A stretch of 6,343 bases of DNA from an uncultured Tabrizicola sp. (GTDB taxonomy: Bacteria; Pseudomonadota; Alphaproteobacteria; Rhodobacterales; Rhodobacteraceae), in the NCBI GenBank assembly GCA_937858255.1, contig CALLZQ010000185.1:1-6343 (forward strand), written 5' to 3'. Position numbers and translations under genes: made by a program. This document shows positions 1 through 5,831 of the stretch, piece after piece (the stretch's first letter is position 1; each line of letters begins with the position of its first letter). A model generated the notes under the pieces. That model was not told the origin of the DNA. It was given only the letters and a program-made list of their open reading frames with translations, and made no database searches.

Positions 1-99
1 CGTTCCAAAAAAACCCCCGCTTCGGCCGGGTGTGGCCCCCCCGCCCCCCCTCGTGGGGGGGGGGGTTGGTTGGGGGGGGGGGGGGGGCCCCACCCCCGC
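1..99. other. Homopolymer-rich, probably unreliable contig edge
   Basis: This stretch is dominated by long runs of C and G, including a G run broken only by TTGGTT around 55-87, and an A run near 7-13. Normal codon texture begins only at about 100. The reading frame of the partial gene that ends at 234 stays open here, but the translation is mostly proline and glycine and not protein-like. I read this as low-quality or misassembled sequence rather than a biological repeat. No gene, RNA or site can be supported in it. Confidence 0.7.
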
Positions 100-234
100 C
101 ACGATTTCATTGACCCGCCGCTTTACCTGACCGATCTGGCCCGCCACGCGCTGCGCGTGTTGCTGCGGCCCATCCGGCCCCGCGTCACGGCGGGGACGGC
201 CATCTCCCCATTGGGGAAGGAGAAGACGACATGA
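1..234 (+). CDS. 3' end of an unidentified upstream gene (partial)
   Basis: A reading frame open from the left edge ends with TGA at 232-234. Only about the last 44 residues, from position 100, look like real protein; they include the segments DPPLYLTDLARHALRVLL and TAISPLGKEKTT. The readable part has an amphipathic Leu/Arg-rich helix and a short polar tail. I see no diagnostic motif and do not recognise the family. Its stop overlaps the ATG of the following synthetase gene in an ATGA arrangement, which argues that it is a real gene translationally coupled to it, probably in the same biosynthetic operon. The reading before position 100 should not be trusted. Confidence 0.6.
   Translation, partial: RSKKTPASAGCGPPAPPRGGGGWLGGGGGPHPRHDFIDPPLYLTDLARHALRVLLRPIRPRVTAGTAISPLGKEKTT
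217..222 (+). promoter_or_regulatory. Ribosome binding site of the NRPS gene
   Basis: AAGGAG lies 8 bases before the ATG at 231, close to a consensus Shine-Dalgarno site, and fixes that start. The site lies inside the end of the upstream gene. It is next to a small hairpin (TCCCC at 205-209 pairing with GGGGA at 213-217, 3-base loop) that touches the first base of the site. Confidence 0.8.
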
Positions 235-3206
235 CCCGTTTGACCGCCCTTTTCATCGGCAATGAATCCCTGACGCAGCAATGCGCTGCCGCCTGGCTGG
301 GCCGTGGCCATGCCATCGCTGCTGTGGTGACGCGGCAGCCTGAATTTGCCGCATGGGCCAGCGGGCAGGGGCTGCGGGTCGAGGCGCCGGGCAAGGATTT
401 GGCTGCGCGTCTGGCAGGGTTGTCGGTGGATTGGCTCTTGTCGGTGGCGAACCTTTCCTTGGTCGCGCCCGAGGTGCTGGCACTGGCGCGTCAGGGCGGG
501 GTCAACTTTCACGACGGCCCCCTGCCCGAGCGGGCGGGGCTGAATGCCCCGGTCTGGGCGCTGCTTGAGGGGGCGCCGCGTCACGGCATCACCTGGCATC
601 TGATCACTGCCGGGGTGGATGAGGGCGATATTCTGGAATCGCGCCGCTTTGACATTGCGCCGGGTGAAACGGCCTTGACGCTGAACACCCGCTGTTATGA
701 GGCGGCGATGGACAGCTTTCCGGCGGTCATCGACCAGTTGGAGCAGGGCCTGCGTCGTCAGCCGCAAGATCTGAGCGGGCGGCGTATCCATGCGCGGGCC
801 GATCGTCCGGCGGCTTTTGGCCGGTTCGTTTTTGCCCGCCCGGCGGCGGAGGTTGCTCGGCAGGTCCGTGCCTTGGATCACGGGCGCTACTGGAACCCGC
901 TGACCACCGCCAAGATCGCCACCGCCTCCGGTGTGCTGAATGTCGGCACGGCAGAAGAGGCAGAGGGTGCGGGCGCCCCCGGGCAGGTGCTGTCAGCCTC
1001 GCCCGAAGGGTTGGTCGTTGCCTCCGGGCAGGGGGCAGTGCGTCTGAACCGGCTGACCTGTCAGCATAAGGGCCTGCCGGTCTGCCCCTCGACCATCAAG
1101 GACACGCATCTCGCCGCGCCGACGGATCCCGCAGCCCTGGCAGCGGCCCTCGCCGCTGTTGTCCCGGCAGAGGCGCGGCTGCGCAAGGCTTTGGCCACCA
1201 TGACGCCGGCGCAGATCGGCGGCGTCCCCACCGAGGCGGCGGCATGGGAATTCATGCCGGTTGAAACCGGTGTTTCCGGCGCGGCCTCGGCTCAGGCGCT
1301 CGCCCTGTCTCTCGCACGTCTTGGCGGGCAGGCGCAGCCGACCGTTGCGCTTGCGCATGGCCGGGGGCTGGCGGGGTATGTTGCCGATTGGGCGCCGGTG
1401 GTACTCGATCTGGCGGCATCTGTGGCCGAGAACCGTGCCCGGCTGGGGGCCGACGCGGCGGGCTGGGCGCTCGACCTGATGACCCGCGATGCGGCGCTGT
1501 CGGGCCTGACCGTGCCGCCCGTTGCCCTGTCGCTGACCGGCGCCCCGCTGACGGGCAGTGCGGTGACGGCGGTGGAGGGCGGTCTGTATATTGACCTGTC
1601 GCGCCTTGATCGGGCCGAGGCCGAGGCACCGGCCCGGCGTCTGTCGCCCCCCGCCCAGGCCACGCTGGTGGATGAGGCGGCACCCCTGTCCAGCCTGCCC
1701 GCCCTCGCCCCGGATGAGGTTGAGGCGGCGCTGCCCGCCCATAACCAGACCCTCGCCCCGCGCCTGCCGCTTTGCGTGCATCAATCCTTTGAGGCGCAGG
1801 TGGCCCGCACGCCCGACGCGCCGGCGGTGTCCTTTGAGGCGACAACCCTCAGCTACGCCGAGTTGAACGCCCGCGCCAATCGCGCGGCGCATGTGCTGAT
1901 CGGCATGGGGGTCCGGCCCGGCACGCTGGTCGGTCTGCATACCCGGCGCAGCCTTGACATGCTGGTGGGCGCGCTGGCGATTCAAAAGGCCGGTGGCGCC
2001 TATGTGCCGATGGACCCGGCCTATCCCGCCGACCGTACCGCGCTTTACGCCGAGGATAGCGGCTGCACGGTCATCGTCACCCAGCGCGCGCTGGAAGGCG
2101 GCCTGCCGGCGGGGGTGCAGACCCTCTGCCTCGACAACGATGGCCGGCTGGCCGATGCGCCCGCGACCAACCCGGACAGTGGCGTGACCCCTGCCGATCT
2201 GGCCTATGTGATCTATACCAGCGGTTCGACCGGGCGGCCCAAGGGGGTGATGGTCGAACATCGCAACGTGCAGAACTTTTTCACCGGCATGGATCAGCGC
2301 CTTGGCACCGAGGCGGGGGTCTGGCTGGCCGTCACCTCGATCTCTTTCGACATTTCTGTGCTGGAACTGTTCTGGACCCTCGCCCGAGGGTTCAAGCTGG
2401 TGATTTCCTCGGATGAAAACCGGGCGCTGGTGTCGTCCGGGCGCATTACCTCGGCCCGCAAGATGGATTTCTCGATCTATTACTGGGGCAATGATGATGG
2501 TGCCGGCCCAAAGAAATATGAGCTGCTGATTGAGGGCGCGAAATTCGCCGACAACCATGGCTTTGTGGCGGTCTGGACGCCCGAGCGGCACTTCCACGCC
2601 TTTGGCGGCCCCTATCCGAACCCCTCGGTGACGGGGGCTGCGGTGGCGGCGGTGACCAAGAATATCGGCGTGCGTGCGGGGTCTTGCGTCGTGCCCTTGC
2701 ACCACCCGGCGCGGATTGCCGAGGAATGGGCGGTGATCGACAACCTGACCAATGGCCGGGCGGGGATCGCCATCGCCTCTGGTTGGCAGCCCGAGGATTT
2801 CGTGCTGCGCCCTGAAAACACGCCGCCCAAGAACAAGGCCGCGATGTATGCCGCCGCTGATCAGGTGCGCCGCCTGTGGCGTGGCGAGGGGGTCGATTTC
2901 CCCAAGGCCGATGGCACGCCCTTTACCGTTCGCACCCAGCCGCGCCCGGTCTCGGCCGAATTGCCGCTGTGGGTGACGACGGCGGGCAACCCCGAGACAT
3001 GGCGCGAGGCGGGCGAGATGGGGGCGAATGTGCTGACCCACCTGCTTGGCCAGTCGGTCGATGAGGTGGCGGGCAAGATCGCCATCTACCGCGAGGCACG
3101 GGCCAAGGCGGGCCATGACCCCGAGGCGGGGGCGGTCACGCCGGTGCTGCACACCCATGTGGGGCCCGACCGGGAAAAAGGGCGCCCCGGGGGCGCAGGG
3201 CCGTGA
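231..3206 (+). CDS. NRPS, 5' part: formyltransferase, C-domain remnant, A-domain first half, monooxygenase
   Basis: First 991 residues of a synthetase continued in another frame from about 3200. Residues 1-190 form a formyltransferase domain of the methionyl-tRNA/GART type, which moves formyl from 10-formyltetrahydrofolate to an amine; catalytic N92 and H94 (NFHDGPLP) and D133 (DEGDIL) are present. Residues 200-285 resemble the C-terminal domain of Fmt. Residues 290-480 look like the C-terminal lobe of a condensation domain without the HHxxxDG motif, followed by the usual C-A linker at 485-502. The adenylation domain begins near 517, with A1 LSYAEL (540), A2 AGGAYVP, A3 TSGSTGRPKG (663-672) and A4 FDIS (D707). 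From K744 the chain switches to a luciferase-like monooxygenase of the MupA/Atu3671 type, with WTPERHF (782-788), ASGW (849-852) and NPET (920-923). The start is fixed by AAGGAG 8 bases upstream and the ATGA overlap. The last 10 or so residues before the TGA are out-of-frame translation. Confidence 0.9.
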   Translation: MTRLTALFIGNESLTQQCAAAWLGRGHAIAAVVTRQPEFAAWASGQGLRVEAPGKDLAARLAGLSVDWLLSVANLSLVAPEVLALARQGGVNFHDGPLPERAGLNAPVWALLEGAPRHGITWHLITAGVDEGDILESRRFDIAPGETALTLNTRCYEAAMDSFPAVIDQLEQGLRRQPQDLSGRRIHARADRPAAFGRFVFARPAAEVARQVRALDHGRYWNPLTTAKIATASGVLNVGTAEEAEGAGAPGQVLSASPEGLVVASGQGAVRLNRLTCQHKGLPVCPSTIKDTHLAAPTDPAALAAALAAVVPAEARLRKALATMTPAQIGGVPTEAAAWEFMPVETGVSGAASAQALALSLARLGGQAQPTVALAHGRGLAGYVADWAPVVLDLAASVAENRARLGADAAGWALDLMTRDAALSGLTVPPVALSLTGAPLTGSAVTAVEGGLYIDLSRLDRAEAEAPARRLSPPAQATLVDEAAPLSSLPALAPDEVEAALPAHNQTLAPRLPLCVHQSFEAQVARTPDAPAVSFEATTLSYAELNARANRAAHVLIGMGVRPGTLVGLHTRRSLDMLVGALAIQKAGGAYVPMDPAYPADRTALYAEDSGCTVIVTQRALEGGLPAGVQTLCLDNDGRLADAPATNPDSGVTPADLAYVIYTSGSTGRPKGVMVEHRNVQNFFTGMDQRLGTEAGVWLAVTSISFDISVLELFWTLARGFKLVISSDENRALVSSGRITSARKMDFSIYYWGNDDGAGPKKYELLIEGAKFADNHGFVAVWTPERHFHAFGGPYPNPSVTGAAVAAVTKNIGVRAGSCVVPLHHPARIAEEWAVIDNLTNGRAGIAIASGWQPEDFVLRPENTPPKNKAAMYAAADQVRRLWRGEGVDFPKADGTPFTVRTQPRPVSAELPLWVTTAGNPETWREAGEMGANVLTHLLGQSVDEVAGKIAIYREARAKAGHDPEAGAVTPVLHTHVGPDREKGRPGGAGP

Positions 3207-3570
3207 CCGTGAACAGGTGCGCCGCGTGGCCGAGGGGCCGATGAAGGCCTACCTTGCCGCCGCCGTCGGACTGGTCAAGCAATACGCCTGGGCCTTCCCG
3301 GCCTTCAAGAAACCGGCGGGGGTCGAGAATCCGATGGATATCGACCTGCGCACCCTTTCGTCCGAAGAAAACGCGGCGATCCTCGATTTCGCCTTTCAGC
3401 GGTATTTTGAGGATTCTGGCCTGTTTGGCACGGTGGACGATGCCCTTGCCCGGGTCGAGCAGTTGAAGCGCATCGGGGTGGGAGAGGTCGCCTGCCTGAT
3501 CGACTATGGCATCGCGCCCGAACAGGTGATGGAGGGGCTCTATCCGCTGGCCGAGGTGGTGCGCCGCGCC
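2460..3570 (+). other. Luciferase-like monooxygenase domain embedded in the adenylation domain
   Basis: The domain starts at KMDFSIYYWG (2460), immediately after the A4 region. It carries the family features WTPERHFHAFGG, a PLHHPARIAEEW segment, ASGW, WVTTAGNPETWREAGE and NVLTHLLGQS. It continues past the frame change as GPMKAYL (3235), VGLVKQYAWAFPAFKK, FQRYFEDSGLFGT and GVGEVACLIDYGI, ending near 3570. Adenylation sequence resumes at about 3601 (SIAAQLIRHNVTHLQ). By family knowledge these TIM-barrel enzymes use reduced FMN and oxygen; hydroxylation of the carrier-bound amino acid is the expected role here, which is inference. The end is estimated by eye. Confidence 0.85.
3161..3213 (+). other. 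Frameshift in an insert bounded by an imperfect direct repeat
   Basis: The monooxygenase coding sequence leaves frame here. Upstream it reads VLHTHVGPDRE, ending at 3176; downstream, one base out of phase, it reads GRDREQVRRVAEGPMK from 3199. Removing one base anywhere between about 3177 and 3198 rejoins them. The two copies, GGGCCCGACCGGGAA (ending 3176) and GGGCCGTGACCGTGAA (ending 3213), are nearly identical and lie 37 bases apart. The DNA between is rich in short homopolymers (AAAAA, CCCC, GGGGG). A direct join of VGPDRE to QVRR would look like the normal family sequence, so the 37 bases may be spurious or a small duplication. Basecalling error and genuine mutation cannot be separated from the sequence alone. 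Confidence 0.8.
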
Positions 3571-4815
3571 AATGCGGGGGGTGGGGTCGAGGCGGATGAC
3601 TTCTCGATTGCCGCGCAACTGATCCGGCACAATGTCACGCATCTGCAATGCACCCCCTCGATGGCGCGGATGATCGCGATGAATGAGGAGTCGCGGCTGG
3701 CGCTGTCGGGGGTCAAAACGATGCTGTTGGGGGGCGAGGCCCTGCCCGGCGCGCAGGTGGCCGATCTGCGACGGGCGACGGGGGCGCGGATCCTGAATAT
3801 GTACGGCCCGACCGAGACGACCATCTGGTCGAGTGTTGAAGAGGTCGGCGCCGCCGAGGGCGTGGTGAATATCGGCCTGCCGCTGGCCAATCAGCAGATG
3901 TATGTGCTGGATGAGGCGATGGCGCCGGTGGCCCCGGGTGCGGCGGGCGAGTTGTGGATTGGCGGCGATGGGGTCACGCGCGGCTATTGGCAGCGTCCCG
4001 ACCTGACCGGGGACCGTTTCCACCCCGATCCCTTTGTTTCGGCGGATCGCGCGGCCCCATGGGGGTCGCGGATGTACCGGACCGGCGATCTGGTCCGCCG
4101 CCGCGCCGATGGCAAGCTCGACTTCCTTGGCCGTGCCGATCATCAGGTCAAGATCCGTGGCTACCGCATCGAACTGGGGGAAATCGAGGCGGCGATCGAG
4201 GCGCAGCCGGGAGTGACGCAGGCGGGGGGTCTGGCGCGTGAGGATAGCCCCGGCGATCTGCGGCGGGTGGCCCATCTGACTGGCGCCGCGCATGAGGCGG
4301 CGCTGCGGGCGGAACTGGCGCCGTTGTTGCCAGAGCATATGGTGCCGCAGCATTTCGTCACGCTGGCGGCCTTCCCGCTGACCCCGAACCGCAAGGTGGA
4401 CCGCAAGGCCCTGCCGGCCCCGCAGGCGTCCAGCGCGGTGCCAGCGGCCTTTGTCGCCCCGGTGTCGGATATCGAGGCACAACTGGCCGCGATCTGGCAG
4501 CGGGTACTGGGGGTGGCCAAGGTCGGGGCCAAGGACAATTTCTTTGCCCTCGGCGGCCATTCGCTGCTGGCGGTGCAGGCGCATCGGGAAATTCGCGCGC
4601 AACTGGGCGCGGCAAAGCTGTCGATTACCGATATCTTCCGTTTCCCGGTGCTGGAGGCGTTGGCGCGCCATCTGGACGACAAGCCGCGCAGCGTGGCGCC
4701 GACCGCGCCCCAGCCTTTCCAGCCTGCGGGTATTCAAACCCAGGCCGAGGCGCGCAACGATGCGATGGCGCGGCGGCGGGCGATGCGGGCCGCGCGGGCT
4801 GGCGCCGATGCCTGA
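3199..4815 (+). CDS. NRPS, 3' part: monooxygenase end, A-domain second half, carrier domain
   Basis: Continuation of the synthetase in a frame shifted by one base; with the shift repaired the protein would be about 1,527 residues, and numbering here follows that. After the end of the monooxygenase come VTHLQCTPSM, LLGGEALP, A5 NMYGPTETTIW (3796-3828), A6 GELWIGGDGVTRGYW, A7 YRTGDLVR, A8 DFLGRADHQVKIRGYRIELG and A10 NRKVDRKALP (A10 lysine K1388). A carrier domain follows with DNFFALGGHSLL; S1444 (codon 4561-4563) is the phosphopantetheine attachment site. Pocket residues read by comparison with GrsA are D707, I708, L711, Q1139, L1165, G1167, M1190, I1198, W1199 and K1388, one substitution from the standard glycine code DILQLGLIWK. 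A basic Ala/Arg-rich tail (NDAMARRRAMRAARAGADA) closes the protein; there is no thioesterase, reductase or further module. The first codons here are inside the repeat zone and are not a true start; I see no convincing independent initiation site. Confidence 0.88.
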   Translation, partial: GRDREQVRRVAEGPMKAYLAAAVGLVKQYAWAFPAFKKPAGVENPMDIDLRTLSSEENAAILDFAFQRYFEDSGLFGTVDDALARVEQLKRIGVGEVACLIDYGIAPEQVMEGLYPLAEVVRRANAGGGVEADDFSIAAQLIRHNVTHLQCTPSMARMIAMNEESRLALSGVKTMLLGGEALPGAQVADLRRATGARILNMYGPTETTIWSSVEEVGAAEGVVNIGLPLANQQMYVLDEAMAPVAPGAAGELWIGGDGVTRGYWQRPDLTGDRFHPDPFVSADRAAPWGSRMYRTGDLVRRRADGKLDFLGRADHQVKIRGYRIELGEIEAAIEAQPGVTQAGGLAREDSPGDLRRVAHLTGAAHEAALRAELAPLLPEHMVPQHFVTLAAFPLTPNRKVDRKALPAPQASSAVPAAFVAPVSDIEAQLAAIWQRVLGVAKVGAKDNFFALGGHSLLAVQAHREIRAQLGAAKLSITDIFRFPVLEALARHLDDKPRSVAPTAPQPFQPAGIQTQAEARNDAMARRRAMRAARAGADA

Positions 4816-5461
4816 CCCCTCGCTGCTGGCGGCGCTGCGCGATTTGGCGCCGCCCGGTGCGGGTTGCGGTCAGGCCGATCCCCGGCAGGACTATCCACCC
4901 TTTGCGGGGGAGGAATTGCCCGGGGCCGTGCCGGCGCGGCTGCGAGAGTTCCGGGCCGGGCGAGCCGCAGCCCGCGCAGCCTTGGCCGCAATCGGCCATC
5001 CGGCGGTGGCGATCCCGCATGGTCAGGATCGTGCGCCAATCTGGCCTGACGGGATCATCGGCTCGATCAGCCACAGCGCGCCGGAATGCCTTGCCATCGT
5101 CCTGCCCGCCGATTCTGGGGGGCGGGGCGTTGGCATTGATCGGGAACCCGTGGGGCCCTTGGGTCGCGATCTTTGGCCTTCGGTGCTGGATGAGGTTGAG
5201 CGGCAGGCTATCGCCGCCGTTCCCGATTGCCGGCAGGGAGAGGCGGCGATGGCCCGATTTGTTGCCAAAGAGGCGGCGTACAAGGCGCAATACCCGCTGA
5301 CGCAAACTCTGCTGGAATTCCACGATCTGCGGCTTTCCTTTGCCGCTGGCGCATATCGGGCCGAGCTGCGGCGCCCGGCGCTGCCCCTGGCCGCAGGGGC
5401 GGTGATTCATGGGCGGCTTCGTCAGGCAGGTGGGCATATTCTGGCGCTTGCCACGCTTTGA
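4808..5461 (+). CDS. 4'-phosphopantetheinyl transferase, EntD/Sfp type
   Basis: A 217-residue protein that would transfer phosphopantetheine from coenzyme A to the serine of carrier domains, most obviously S1444 of the synthetase it overlaps. Motifs in order: WPDGIIGSISHS (79-90), GVGIDREPVG with metal ligands D111 and E113, and FVAKEAAYKA with K154, E155 and K159. The spacings D-x-E and 42 residues on to the second Glu match Sfp (D107, E109, E151). Length and the ISHS motif fit the EntD-like group of siderophore-type enzymes. The ATG at 4808 lies 5 bases before the TGA of the NRPS gene (8-base overlap) with only a weak upstream ribosome site, so translation is probably coupled. The ORF is open further upstream in this frame, but that part is a shadow of the NRPS and lacks family similarity. 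The function call is firm; the partner is inferred from position. Confidence 0.92.
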   Translation: MPDPSLLAALRDLAPPGAGCGQADPRQDYPPFAGEELPGAVPARLREFRAGRAAARAALAAIGHPAVAIPHGQDRAPIWPDGIIGSISHSAPECLAIVLPADSGGRGVGIDREPVGPLGRDLWPSVLDEVERQAIAAVPDCRQGEAAMARFVAKEAAYKAQYPLTQTLLEFHDLRLSFAAGAYRAELRRPALPLAAGAVIHGRLRQAGGHILALATL

Positions 5462-5540
5462 TGCGGCGCTTGTCTCGCTGCGGTGCGGCGACGATTTTGC
5501 GCGACAGCGCGGTGATACTCGCTAACATCGCAATGAATCG

Positions 5541-5560
5541 ATCCGTCATGCGGGACGGAT
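5541..5560 (+). repeat. Perfect 7-bp inverted repeat before the small membrane protein gene
   Basis: ATCCGTC (5541-5547) and GACGGAT (5554-5560) flank the 6-base loop ATGCGG. The stem ends 3 bases before the ribosome site GGGAGGA and has no following T run, so it does not look like an intrinsic terminator of the transferase gene. It could be an RNA hairpin in the leader of the next gene or a palindromic operator. The rest of the 5462-5576 gap shows nothing I can name with confidence. Confidence 0.5.
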
Positions 5561-5563
5561 TAC

Positions 5564-5570
5564 GGGAGGA
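5564..5570 (+). promoter_or_regulatory. Ribosome binding site of the small membrane protein gene
   Basis: GGGAGGA ends 6 bases before the ATG at 5577, a strong Shine-Dalgarno match. It supports the 69-residue frame as a real gene and decides its start over other ATG codons nearby. Confidence 0.8.
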
Positions 5571-5576
5571 ATTTAT

Positions 5577-5786
5577 ATGAACAAACTGATCGCCATCCTG
5601 TGTGTCGTTAGCTGGTCGGGCTTTTGGGCCTTTGGCTATCTGGCCCTGTCTGCGGACAGCCATGAACAGGGGCAGGTCATCACAGCGGCCATTCTGGCAG
5701 CGGTCGGCTTTCTGACCGGGGCCTTTGCCTATATGCGGCTTTGCTGTGACCGGCCGACCGATTATCGCCGCGTCGAACAAGGCTAG
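5577..5786 (+). CDS. Small hypothetical protein with two membrane helices
   Basis: A 69-residue protein of unknown function. Residues 4-24 (LIAILCVVSWSGFWAFGYLAL) and 34-53 (VITAAILAAVGFLTGAFAYM) are two hydrophobic segments separated by a short polar loop (SADSHEQGQ); a charged tail (DRPTDYRRVEQG) follows a Cys-Cys pair at 56-57. It is best described as an inner-membrane hairpin protein. A strong ribosome site 6 bases before the ATG and clean termination at TAG support it. It lies 115 bases after the transferase and 45 bases before the S49 peptidase, in the same direction, so it more likely pairs with the peptidase than with the biosynthetic operon. I do not recognise a named family. Confidence 0.75.
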   Translation: MNKLIAILCVVSWSGFWAFGYLALSADSHEQGQVITAAILAAVGFLTGAFAYMRLCCDRPTDYRRVEQG

Positions 5787-5831
5787 GAGTTGCCCCTTGC
5801 CGGGGGGCGGGGACCGGCTTACCTCTGTGGT

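Noticed and set aside
1..99. G- and C-run region as a quadruplex or repeat element
   Set aside because: It sits at the extreme edge and similar degradation appears at the other edge, which points to sequence quality rather than a biological structure.
993..3158. Long open frame on the - strand (about 721 residues)
   Set aside because: It lies opposite the formyltransferase and adenylation domains and is rich in Arg, His and Gly without any motif; it is the usual shadow of a GC-rich gene.
3136..4737. Long open frame on the - strand (about 533 residues)
   Set aside because: It is opposite the second adenylation half and carrier domain, which carry all the expected motifs; the antisense translation has no recognisable domain.
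3241..4815. Possible separate gene starting at ATG 3241 (MKAYL)
   Set aside because: It would begin in the middle of the monooxygenase domain with only a weak GGGG before it; a frameshifted single gene explains the data better.
5470..5498. Possible promoter TTGTCT, 17 bases, GATTTT after the transferase gene
   Set aside because: Matches to the -35 and -10 consensus are weak, and such pairs arise by chance; not supported as a feature.
5792..5808. GCCCC/GGGGC stem after the small membrane gene as a terminator
   Set aside because: Only 5 bp, embedded in a G-rich run, no T tail, and followed at once by a same-strand gene.
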